Positions 1 to 6,927 of a stretch of 13,997 nt of DNA are shown one piece after another (positions within the stretch are counted from its first letter, which is position 1; the number at the start of each line of letters is the position of its first letter). Position numbers and translations under genes: made by a program. Below the pieces are notes generated by a model. It did no database searches. It saw only the letters and a program-made list of their open reading frames with translations, and was not told the origin of the DNA. Source of the DNA: an uncultured Prevotellaceae bacterium (GTDB taxonomy: Bacteria; Bacteroidota; Bacteroidia; Bacteroidales; Bacteroidaceae); the NCBI GenBank assembly GCA_902477365.1, contig CABSGW010000041.1, positions 1 to 13,997 on the forward strand, in the 5' to 3' direction.

Positions 1-286
1 GTACCACCACAAAATGGTTTTCGTTCCAGAAGACGATAGCCGGAAAGGGTACACGTGTCACGATGTCGTCTATCCGGCACTTCAGGGCCAGTGCGTGCAG
101 TCCGATACTTTCTGCCCCAGTGCTCAGGTCCAGCAGGGAAATACCCTGGTTGGTCAGCCCGCATTTGTCCCGCAGGTATTGTAAGGAGTAGTATTTGCCA
201 AAATATTTTGCCACCATTTTCAGGCAGGCCGGTCCGCAATCGTGCGAATCCATCTGGTATTCAATAGGGAATTTTTTTAAAATCAT
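1..286 (-). CDS. Peptidase-containing ABC transporter, N-terminal C39 protease domain (partial)
   Basis: The complement reads MILKKFPIEYQMDSHDCGPA and continues to NHFVVV at the window edge; the remaining C39 part, the membrane domain and the ATPase lie outside. The 95 visible residues are a C39 (bacteriocin-processing) cysteine protease: Q11 is the likely oxyanion-hole Gln, C17 in DCGPACL the nucleophile, H91 in ENHFVVV the catalytic His. The Asp of the triad is not visible. Known role of the family: an inner-membrane exporter whose cytoplasmic protease removes a double-glycine leader from the substrate during export. It starts 36 bases after the HlyD stop, so the two are very likely one leftward operon. 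Its natural substrates here are the two cargo proteins at 3345 and 10170. Identification of the C39 domain is firm; the rest of the gene is inferred. Confidence 0.93.
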   Translation of the reverse strand, partial: MILKKFPIEYQMDSHDCGPACLKMVAKYFGKYYSLQYLRDKCGLTNQGISLLDLSTGAESIGLHALALKCRIDDIVTRVPFPAIVFWNENHFVVV

Positions 287-322
287 GGTTTTGTCCGGAT
301 AAGGTGTTCGTGTCTGTGGGTG

Positions 323-1606
323 TCAGCGTTCGCCTCGGGCTTTCAGGTTGTCGAAGAGTCGCTGTATGAGTCGTTTAGGTTTGGTGATGATCTCGGCTGA
401 ACCTTTGGTCTCGAAGTTCAGTACCAGTTTGCGGCCAAAGTTGGTCCGTATGCCGTCCGGAAAGCTGACGGTAACCCGGTATCCTTCGGCCGTTCCGGCT
501 GCGGTCTCGATCTTGTTTGTGAGGTACGAAATGCTTTGCACGCGTCCTTTGAGCTGTCCGAACTCGTCATAAGGATAGTCAGCCAGTTTTACATTGACCG
601 TTTGCCCGGGTTCTACTTTTCCTGCCCCCTGTGTGGTGATCAGCAGTTCGCCTATCCAGCGGTTTTTGGCTGGCATCACAGTAAAGAGTTCCGTGCCGCT
701 CTGTATGTAGTAGTTGTCGCGCCAAAATCCCAGATATTCCAGTCTTCCGTCTAGTGGCGCGGTGAGCAGGTAGCGTTCTTTCCACACCCGCAGGGCGCTG
801 AGCAGAGCGTTTCGTTGTGTGGCGAACTCTACATAAGCTTGTTCCAACGCTTCAGACTCTTCCAAGTGCAGACGGTCCAGTTCCAGACGACTTTTGCTGA
901 TGTCCGACCGCTTTACGAGCCGGCTGCTTTGTGCGCTGACAAGGTTTCCGTGTTGATTCAAATAGGCATCGTGTTGTTGGCGGTATGCGGCTTGGCTGAT
1001 ACCGTCCATTTGCAGTAGGATACTGTCTTTGTGCAGGCGGTCGGCGGCATGACTGGCCAGTTCGCGTTGGATGTATACCTCGCGTTCCAGGTTGCTGTCT
1101 ACCCGGCTGTCTGCTTCAATCTGGCGTTGCAGCGAGGTGCGCATGTTGGTGTATAGGTCTGATGTACGCAGGCGCAGGTATTGACGGTATGCCAGTACAT
1201 AGGCATTGTAAGTGCTGCTGAGTTCGCCCAGCAGGGGGCGGTCTTCGGGTAAGGTGGCACCCGGATGGTTCAGCAGGGTGTCCAGTTGCCTGACGGTGGC
1301 ATAGTCGGCACCGTTCTCGATGTAGCCCACTACCGTGCCTCGGTCAATTTGTTCGCCGTTGGCGTGTAGCAGTTTGACACGGCCCGTTGCGCCGGCTACC
1401 AATCTGACGGGAGCTTTCTCGGCAGTAACGGAGACTTGTCCTGTCACAACATCGGGGTATTTTATTAAGAAACCAAGCAAAATAACCACACCCATCAGGC
1501 ATCCGGTGATGAGGGCGGTCCACATGGCCCACCGTGTGGGCATGCGTTCAATGATGTCTTGTATCTCTTCAGACCGTTCTGTAGGATTGTTTTTATCGTT
1601 TTCCAT
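323..1606 (-). CDS. HlyD-family membrane fusion (periplasmic adaptor) protein
   Basis: This 427-aa protein bridges an inner-membrane ABC exporter and an outer-membrane channel in type I secretion. From the ATG at 1606 it has a short cytoplasmic N-terminus, one membrane segment at about residues 26-48, a lipoyl-like stretch with APVRLVAGATGRVKLL and GEQIDRGTVVGYIENG (about 65-98), a long charged helical hairpin (about 120-280), and a beta-barrel part containing LTAPLDGRLEYLGFW and VEPGQTVNVKLADYPYDEFG, typical of HlyD proteins. The frame extends to a TTG at 1642, adding 12 residues, but the ATG at 1606 gives the usual short charged N-terminus and is preferred. It is transcribed away from the TolC-like gene and precedes the C39 transporter by 36 bases. 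No defect is seen. Confidence 0.93.
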   Translation of the reverse strand: MENDKNNPTERSEEIQDIIERMPTRWAMWTALITGCLMGVVILLGFLIKYPDVVTGQVSVTAEKAPVRLVAGATGRVKLLHANGEQIDRGTVVGYIENGADYATVRQLDTLLNHPGATLPEDRPLLGELSSTYNAYVLAYRQYLRLRTSDLYTNMRTSLQRQIEADSRVDSNLEREVYIQRELASHAADRLHKDSILLQMDGISQAAYRQQHDAYLNQHGNLVSAQSSRLVKRSDISKSRLELDRLHLEESEALEQAYVEFATQRNALLSALRVWKERYLLTAPLDGRLEYLGFWRDNYYIQSGTELFTVMPAKNRWIGELLITTQGAGKVEPGQTVNVKLADYPYDEFGQLKGRVQSISYLTNKIETAAGTAEGYRVTVSFPDGIRTNFGRKLVLNFETKGSAEIITKPKRLIQRLFDNLKARGER

Positions 1607-1664
1607 GGCCGAAAGGTTTAAAAAAGGAATTTCAGCGCGCAAGGTAGTGAAAAAATGTGAGAAT

Positions 1665-1696
1665 CAAAATGATTTTCCCTATTAATATAATGGAAA
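1665..1696 (-). promoter_or_regulatory. Weak candidate promoter for the HlyD/ABC exporter operon
   Basis: On the minus strand, TCATTTTG (1672-1665) differs by one base from the Bacteroidota -7 consensus TAnnTTTG, with TTTC about 20 bases upstream in place of TTTG. It would give a leader of roughly 50 bases before the ATG at 1606. The match is weak; it is listed because a promoter must lie somewhere in this divergent gap. Confidence 0.2.
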
Positions 1697-1748
1697 AAGA
1701 CAATATAGGCCGTATTTTGGTAAGTTTTTTATTTTTTTGTGCTGAAAG

Positions 1749-1780
1749 TTTGGTAGCGCGAAAATAAATCTTTACCTTGC
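1749..1780 (+). promoter_or_regulatory. Candidate Bacteroidota-type promoter of the TolC-like/cargo 1 operon
   Basis: TTTG at 1749-1752 is followed after a 20-base spacer by TACCTTGC at 1773-1780. This resembles the Bacteroidota sigma-ABfr promoter (TTTG, 19-21 bases, TAnnTTTG), with one T missing in the -7 element. The ATG at 1814 lies about 34 bases downstream. The spacing is right; the -7 match is imperfect. Confidence 0.45.
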
Positions 1781-1813
1781 GCCCGATATCCTTTTGTATT
1801 TAAAATTAACACC

Positions 1814-3309
1814 ATGAAGAAACGAGTAAGGATATATATATTAACCTTGTTATGGAGCGGTTTATTTCCACCCCTGTTGTTTGCGCGGAATGTAGTTACA
1901 TTGGACGAGGCCGTCAATGTATGGGCGTTGCATTGTAACGAGGCCCGGTTCTTTGAGTTATGTAGCTGGTATGAATGCCCGCCGCGTTGCGCTATCGTAA
2001 CGAATTGCTCAGTTATGCCAATTACAGGAAAAGCCTGTTGCCGTCACTTGCGTTCCAGTTTTCTCCCGTCAACCTGAACCATTCGTTGCGCCAGCTTCAG
2101 GATGCCGTTGAAGGTGACTACCGTTATGTGGATGATTACGCTAACAATAGCAGTGCGGGCCTCACTTTACAACAACTGGTGGGCTGGACGGGCGGTACGC
2201 TTACGGCTGGCAGCAATGTGGCGTTTTTACGTGAGTTTTCGCGCAACCGGAACAGTTTCAGTACAAATGTCTTTACGTTGGGCTATTCCCAATCGTTTTG
2301 GGGAGGCCGTCGCCGGTTCCGTCTGAACGATGCGGTACAGCGTACGGCCAACCGGCTCTCGGTGCGTAACTATTGCACCGAGGTGTCGACGGTGCAACGC
2401 CAGACGCTTGCCCTCTATCTGGATGCTTTTCTGTATAAACTGGAGCAAGATCTCGCCCGGCGTTCGTTGGCTATCGAGGATACGTTGCTGCGTGTGGCTG
2501 CGGTGAAGCGGCGCGAGGGGTATCTTACGGCTTACGACTACAATCAGGTAGAGTTACAACAACTCAATACGCGTTTTTCCTGCGAGGAGGCCGGACGCAA
2601 TTATCGCACGGCGTGCCGCCGCCTGGCCGACTATCTGGGGCTGGCCGACAGTGTGGGCGTGGCTGAGCCGGCCGATACGCTACCCCGTGTAGTGGATGCC
2701 GCCCTTTTCTTGCAACAGGTGCGGCGCAACAATCCGACGGCTCTTGCCCAGGAGCTGCAGTTGTTGCAGGCCGATGCTACATGGTATGAGGCCGATTTGG
2801 AGACACGGTTCAACGGTACCGTTTCGCTCAATTACGGTCTGAACCAATATGCCGAACGTTTTGTCGATGCCTACCGGCGTCCCATCAATAGTCAGTCTGT
2901 CTCGGTGTCGTTCCGGATACCTGTTTTTCAGTGGGGCATAAACCGCAACAAGCGGCGTATAGCTGAAAACCGGCGACAAGAAACCCGGTTGGAGGTGGAG
3001 ACCGCCCGGCGTGCGTTCGAGAGTACATTGCACGAGCAGGTTCATGGTTACAACAGTTCGGTCTCTATGGCAGGCATAGCCCGGCGCACCTATCAGCTTG
3101 CATGCGACCAATACATCTTGTTGGTGCGTAAGTTCGCCTTGGGCAGTGTGTCTGTGTACGAACTGACTGCGGCCCGCAAAGAACAGCAGACAGTACTGAA
3201 GCAGTATTACGAAAGTCTGCGGCAGCAATATGAAACTTATTATGCTTTACGCCACTTAGACTTGTACGACTTTGTTCGTCAGGAAGATTTGGCCGACGGG
3301 CATATCTAA
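1814..3309 (+). pseudogene. TolC-family outer-membrane efflux channel, frameshifted as assembled
   Basis: The product would be the outer-membrane channel of the exporter. The first 54 codons (1814-1975) give a signal peptide, MKKRVRIYILTLLWSGLFPP then LLFA with likely cleavage after residue 24, and the start of a TolC helix, VVTLDEAVNV. The family-typical remainder (YANYRKSLLPSL, WTGGTL, LGYSQSFWG, long helices, LGSVSVYELTAARKEQ near the end) is in another frame, open from 1975 to 3309. The first frame runs on to a stop at 2075-2077. A single missing base at about 1970-1995 would join the halves into roughly 498 aa, normal for the family. The upstream part of the second frame is full of stops, so a start at 1975 would give a channel without a signal peptide. 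Either the gene is truly broken or the assembly has a one-base error. It lies 35 bases ahead of cargo 1, probably in one transcript. Confidence 0.85.
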
Positions 3310-3344
3310 GTAAATCAATTTATTTATTTCAAAAAAGTACAACT

Positions 3345-3434
3345 ATGAAAAAGTTAACAAAAAGCAGTTTGGAAGAATTGGCACAAGTAATGCCGGTTTT
3401 GAGTGAAAAAGAACAAAGTTCGTATGTAGCCGGT
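3345..3434 (+). other. Double-glycine-type leader of cargo 1
   Basis: Thirty residues ending in VAG, followed by Asp31. Of the first 31 residues, 21 are identical to those of cargo 2, including SLEELA, MPVLSE and the G30-D31 pair. This cargo has Ala-Gly rather than Gly-Gly at the cut site, which C39 proteases commonly accept. The sequence just before the ATG (AAAAAGTACAACT here, AAAAAGTACAGTT before cargo 2) is also conserved, so the initiation region was inherited with the leader. Confidence 0.8.
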
Positions 3435-3911
3435 GACCGTGTTGAAGTGGATATGGTTCGTCAAGGTTTTGCAAATGGTTCAACTCTTAGTATGTATGTT
3501 GCGAGCGCATACGATGACAAAGGAAATCTTCTGTATAGTGAAAGTGGCTATATGTTGGAACCTCTTTATCGGGAAGATTTGGCAGATGTAAAAGATTCCG
3601 GTTGTGCTATACCCGAAGGTACCTATGATGTACAACCATCCACTTATAATGGGAAGTCTGGATATTACGAAGTTACCGGTGTTCCGGGGCGGACTGGCAT
3701 AAAGATTCATAAAGGAAATGAAGGTGGAGATTCTAAAGGATGTCTAATGCCAGGCGCATCGTATCAATATTCAGATGAAAAAGGTTATACAGTTAGTGAT
3801 AGTAAAACACAATTAGAAAGTCTCTTCAGTATGTTTAACAAACACGGTGATGAGGGAATATCTTTAACGATTCGTTCTAAAGATCCGGATGAAGACAAAG
3901 ATAAAAAATAA
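3345..3911 (+). CDS. Cargo 1: double-glycine-leader secreted protein with DUF5675-like domain
   Basis: The 188-aa product has a leader, MKKLTKSSLEELAQVMPVLS through VAG at residues 28-30, almost matching that of the gene at 10170, so cleavage after Gly30 by the C39 transporter is expected. The body has no hydrophobic segment. Residues about 89-165 resemble DUF5675: IPEGTYDV (89-96), VPGRTGIKIHKGNEGGD (113-129), GCLMPG (132-137). H122, G124-N125, D129 and G132-C133 form a pattern recalling the H...G..C motif of L,D-transpeptidase-like enzymes; that enzymatic link is my inference. The end is highly charged (DPDEDKDKK). The gene is AT-rich (22 G+C of 60 at 3361-3420), unlike its GC-richer neighbours, suggesting separate acquisition. 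It is followed after 30 bases by the 206-aa secreted protein, a possible immunity partner. A toxin role is plausible but unproven. Confidence 0.85.
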   Translation: MKKLTKSSLEELAQVMPVLSEKEQSSYVAGDRVEVDMVRQGFANGSTLSMYVASAYDDKGNLLYSESGYMLEPLYREDLADVKDSGCAIPEGTYDVQPSTYNGKSGYYEVTGVPGRTGIKIHKGNEGGDSKGCLMPGASYQYSDEKGYTVSDSKTQLESLFSMFNKHGDEGISLTIRSKDPDEDKDKK

Positions 3912-3941
3912 TGATTTCATACACTTTAAATCACACAACAT

Positions 3942-4562
3942 ATGCGGAAATTATTTTTAATTCTGCTGTTTGTCGCCGGTGGTCTCTCTCTACAGGCTGG
4001 TAATTTTCATGGCGTGGACACAATGGCTTTGAACAAGGCTTATCGGGAGTTGATGCGCGACCCGTCCTCCCCGGCCCTGCAGCGTGCTTTTTTCAATCAG
4101 TTCCCCTCTACTTGGGGGATGTTCTATGATCTCTATCGTTATAGTACTCGTCCGGGATTCGATGACACCATGTACCGTGCAGCCCGTCTGCATGTCGATG
4201 CTTTGAAGAAACTGGATGCCATTGACCGTAAGGAGTATTATAGCAAGTTGATAAATATCGGTATAGGAGGCGGTTGGATAGCCGATGCACCCAACTATCT
4301 GAAAATGCTTTTGGAAAAAGTATTGAATGATCATACTGCGGCATTCTTCCAGGTATTGTCAACAAACAGTGCCGCCCGTCAATTGCTTTTCTGGCGGTTT
4401 ATATGGGAAAAACCGGTGAAGCATGAAGGCTTGACCGAAATGTATAACCGTTGGAAAAAGGCGATGGAGGGGCAATATCCCCAAGAGGTGAAAACCATGG
4501 GCGTTGCTTATGACTACTTTTTCGGCGAGTTACCGATGGGGGATGATAGTGACGAATATTAA
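3942..4562 (+). CDS. Small secreted protein of unknown function, copy 1; immunity candidate
   Basis: This is a 206-aa protein with a clear Sec signal peptide (MRKLFLILLFVAGGLSLQA, likely cut before GNFHG), so it ends up in the periplasm or outside. The mature part looks alpha-helical: ALNKAYRELMRDPSSPALQR, FFNQFPSTWGMFYDLYRY, YYSKLINIGIGGGWIADAPN, ending in the acidic GDDSDEY. It is nearly identical to the 208-aa protein at 8950. FPSTWGMFYDLYRY and the later LINIGIGG.W.ADA remind me of small Bacteroidota proteins found next to polymorphic toxins, but I cannot name a family. It starts 30 bases after cargo 1 and is closed by a terminator, so it is co-transcribed with the cargo. Immunity or a periplasmic chaperone is the natural guess; nothing in the sequence proves it. 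Confidence 0.85.
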   Translation: MRKLFLILLFVAGGLSLQAGNFHGVDTMALNKAYRELMRDPSSPALQRAFFNQFPSTWGMFYDLYRYSTRPGFDDTMYRAARLHVDALKKLDAIDRKEYYSKLINIGIGGGWIADAPNYLKMLLEKVLNDHTAAFFQVLSTNSAARQLLFWRFIWEKPVKHEGLTEMYNRWKKAMEGQYPQEVKTMGVAYDYFFGELPMGDDSDEY

Positions 4563-4574
4563 GTCTGATACCCG

Positions 4575-4617
4575 GGTTTCCGGGAAACCGTAACTGGTTT
4601 TTCCGGAAACCTTTTTT
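4575..4617 (+). terminator. Rho-independent-type terminator after cargo 1 / 206-aa gene
   Basis: GGTTTCCGG (4575-4583) is the exact reverse complement of CCGGAAACC (4603-4611), with an inner AAACC/GGTTT pairing (4585-4589 and 4596-4600), and six T follow at 4612-4617. Only 16 bases separate the T-run from the next ATG (4634), leaving no room for a normal promoter. The LanC/GT operon is therefore probably expressed by read-through, or from a promoter within the 206-aa gene. Confidence 0.7.
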
Positions 4618-4633
4618 ACCGAAACATAATATC

Positions 4634-5659
4634 ATGAAAGAAAATGTAGAAAAACGATTGCGGGACTTGGCGGACTATTTGTTGCTGAATGCGCATGCAC
4701 TGTCTTCTTCGGGACTGATGCAGGGGCGTGCGGGTATTGCGCTGAGTTTGTTTGAGACAGCCGCTTTGTTGCATGACGCGTATTTGGAAGAACAGGCTTT
4801 TGAATTGTTGCGGCAGGCTTTACTGACCCGCACGGAACAGATAGATATGTCCAGTGGATTGGGAGGGATAGGGTATGCCTTGTTGCATGTAGTCAGAGGG
4901 AAGTTGCTGGATGCTGATTTTGAAGAGCTATTTGGCAACCAGTGCCGTCAGATAGAGGAACAAATGGAGTTGAAATTGCACAAAGCCGGTTACAACGGAT
5001 TTGAACTGTTGGATTTGGCCCTGTTTTGGAATGCACAGGGACGGACGATGGCAGAACAGGCCCGAAACCGGCTGTTGGCGGCAGCTGAAAGCCGGTTGGA
5101 GAAATGGTTTGATGAATTGGCTGCTACGGAGACCCGTAAATTGCTGGTTAAAACAGCAATCCTGTCCAGATGGACACATTATCTGCGTGTGGTGGCAGCC
5201 TGTGTAACGTATGAACCGCCGGTTGCCCTGTTTCAATGTTATATGAATCTGTACCGGAAAGACTACTTCAGAAACGACTGGGAAACAGGTTATTGGCTGG
5301 GCGTTTTGTCCGGGCGTGTCGCACTGTCGGGCTTGCCCGAAATTGCCTCTCGGAATCGTGAGGTGGGAAACTGGGATGGTGTACGGGAGGAACAGTTGTT
5401 CTCAACCTATATACATTGCTCCTATTTACGGCTACACGATGTTGCTTGCAGGCGGACGACGTTGGAACGGGTGAGGGGCGATTACCTGGAAGCATCACAG
5501 GAGGAACTTGAAACACGTTTGGGCAAGTTGGACGTGTTGCAGCCCGGAATGGTGGGGCTGCACGGAATAGCCAGTTTGTTATTGTTGTTGTGTGCGGTTT
5601 GCCAGTTAGAGGATTCGGCGGCCGACAACCGCATCCATTTTATATTGGGAAGCCTATGA
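4634..5659 (+). CDS. LanC-like (alpha/alpha-barrel) protein without zinc ligands
   Basis: The 341-aa protein shows the glycine-turn repeats of lanthionine-synthetase-C-like barrels: GLMQGRAGIALSLF (27-40), SSGLGGIGYALLHV (73-86) and PGMVGLHGIASLLLLLC (304-320). The zinc-binding features of active LanC, a WCxGxxG-type Cys and a Cys-His pair, are absent; the third repeat reads LHG, not CHG. It is thus unlikely to catalyse thioether rings. Related LanC-like proteins in Bacteroidota occur next to glycosyltransferases in double-glycine peptide clusters (family knowledge from memory). Its stop overlaps the ATG of the GT4 gene (ATGA at 5656-5659), so the two are translationally coupled. It may be a scaffold or binding partner for the glycosyltransferases. 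No signal peptide or membrane segment is seen, so it is cytoplasmic. Confidence 0.75.
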   Translation: MKENVEKRLRDLADYLLLNAHALSSSGLMQGRAGIALSLFETAALLHDAYLEEQAFELLRQALLTRTEQIDMSSGLGGIGYALLHVVRGKLLDADFEELFGNQCRQIEEQMELKLHKAGYNGFELLDLALFWNAQGRTMAEQARNRLLAAAESRLEKWFDELAATETRKLLVKTAILSRWTHYLRVVAACVTYEPPVALFQCYMNLYRKDYFRNDWETGYWLGVLSGRVALSGLPEIASRNREVGNWDGVREEQLFSTYIHCSYLRLHDVACRRTTLERVRGDYLEASQEELETRLGKLDVLQPGMVGLHGIASLLLLLCAVCQLEDSAADNRIHFILGSL

Positions 5660-6927
5660 AGCCTGTTGATTTGTTTTTGATGGACATGACCAATTTTGGT
5701 AACACATCGGGTGTTGACCGGTATTTGGAAGTGTTGATAAAGGGGTTGCAACGCGTTCCGTCCGTGCGGTTGCACCGTATTCAGCTGATAGAAGGAGGAG
5801 ACCGGTTGTTTGTACGCCGTGTGCGGTTGCCCGAAGGCGGTGTGTTTGTACAGATACCCTTGCCGCGTTGTTTGTCCGAGATTCTGACCAAATCGTTTTG
5901 GACACGGAAGTATAATGAACAGGTGTATCGTTTGATACACGATCTGTTTGAGGGAAAAGAACGGATTATTTTTCACCTACATACGTTGAACCTGATAGAT
6001 CTGGCCTGTTATGTGCGGGAGCGGGTTCCGACTTGCCGCATTATTACTCATTTGCATTGTATTCCCTGGAAAGCGTTGTACAATACGGATCGTCCGTCGT
6101 TTAATCGGCTGTATGAGGTGTATTATGTACAGCGGGGGATACCCCGTGAAAAAGAGCCTTATCTGCGGTTGGAAAGTGAGTGGAACGCTTATCACCGTGC
6201 CGACCGCGTTGTGTGTGTGACAGATTGTGCCCGTGAGTTTTTGGGACGTCTGATGGGACGTAAGCAAGGCGTACACGTGATTCCCAACGGTATGGGCGAT
6301 GAAGATACGATGCCGGCTATGCGCGGCTACGCCGGGAAACCGGGTGAGTTGAGGTGTTTGTATGTAGGGGTAGTGTCGCAGAGTAAAGGAATTCAATACA
6401 TTTTGGAGGCCATGCGGAAAGTGACACGACGGGGATACCGGGTGAGCCTGGTAGCCTGTGGCACTTGCAGCGCGGCACGTAAAAAACAGCTGTTGGCACA
6501 ATATGCCGATGTGTCGGTGGAACTGACAGGACTGGTACCTTACGAGACATTGTGTTCCTATTACACCAGTTGTGATGTGGGTGTGATTGCGTCGTTGCAG
6601 GAGCAATCCAGCTATGTGGCTATTGAGATGATGCGTTTCGGCATGCCGGTCATAACTACGGCGGTGGACGGACTGGACGAGATGTTCCGGGACGGTGTGG
6701 ACAGTCTGAAGGTAAAAGCGCCGTTTTCGACGGCTTTCGGCCTTTCGGTGGATACGGATGCGATGGCTGAGTACATGATTCGTCTGCTGGAGCGTCCGGA
6801 AGAACGGGGACGGTTGGGACGGAATGCTTACGAGCGCTATCGGGAGCAATTCACCCTGCAACGCATGATTCGCGAGACGATGGCTGTGTATGACGAAGTG
6901 TGGAACGAAAATGAACAATCAAAATGA
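5656..6927 (+). CDS. Glycosyltransferase, GT-B fold, GT4-like
   Basis: The 423-aa protein starts at the ATG of the ATGA overlap with the LanC-like gene; the open frame extends 22 codons further upstream, but only as an overlap inside that gene. Features of GT4 enzymes: GNTSGVDRYLEVLI near the N-terminus (15-28, acceptor-side glycine loop), HVIPNGM (207-213) before the linker, CLYVGVVSQSKGIQYILEAM (234-253) opening the second Rossmann domain, and an E-x7-E nucleotide-sugar motif, E316...E324 in EQSSYVAIEMMRFGMPVITT. It should transfer a hexose from a nucleotide sugar with retention of configuration; donor and acceptor are unknown. It resembles glycosyltransferases that accompany double-glycine natural-product clusters in Bacteroidota. 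It overlaps the GT2 gene by ATGA at 6924-6927. No transmembrane segment, so cytoplasmic. Confidence 0.9.
   Translation: MKPVDLFLMDMTNFGNTSGVDRYLEVLIKGLQRVPSVRLHRIQLIEGGDRLFVRRVRLPEGGVFVQIPLPRCLSEILTKSFWTRKYNEQVYRLIHDLFEGKERIIFHLHTLNLIDLACYVRERVPTCRIITHLHCIPWKALYNTDRPSFNRLYEVYYVQRGIPREKEPYLRLESEWNAYHRADRVVCVTDCAREFLGRLMGRKQGVHVIPNGMGDEDTMPAMRGYAGKPGELRCLYVGVVSQSKGIQYILEAMRKVTRRGYRVSLVACGTCSAARKKQLLAQYADVSVELTGLVPYETLCSYYTSCDVGVIASLQEQSSYVAIEMMRFGMPVITTAVDGLDEMFRDGVDSLKVKAPFSTAFGLSVDTDAMAEYMIRLLERPEERGRLGRNAYERYREQFTLQRMIRETMAVYDEVWNENEQSK

Noticed and set aside
1960..2000. Programmed ribosomal frameshift in the TolC-like gene
   Set aside because: No slippery heptamer or obvious downstream pseudoknot is visible at the junction; a mutation or a base-call error is simpler.
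2680..3228. A 182-aa minus-strand open frame
   Set aside because: It is antisense to the conserved helical body of the TolC-like gene and has no family features.
1975..3309. TolC-like gene starting at the ATG at 1975
   Set aside because: That start would drop the signal peptide and first helix, both of which are present just upstream in another frame.
5977..6918. A long open frame of 313 aa on the minus strand
   Set aside because: It lies wholly antisense to the GT4 gene, which has clear motifs and an ATGA coupling on both sides. The antisense product shows no recognisable domain and is rich in His, Arg and Ser, as expected of a shadow.
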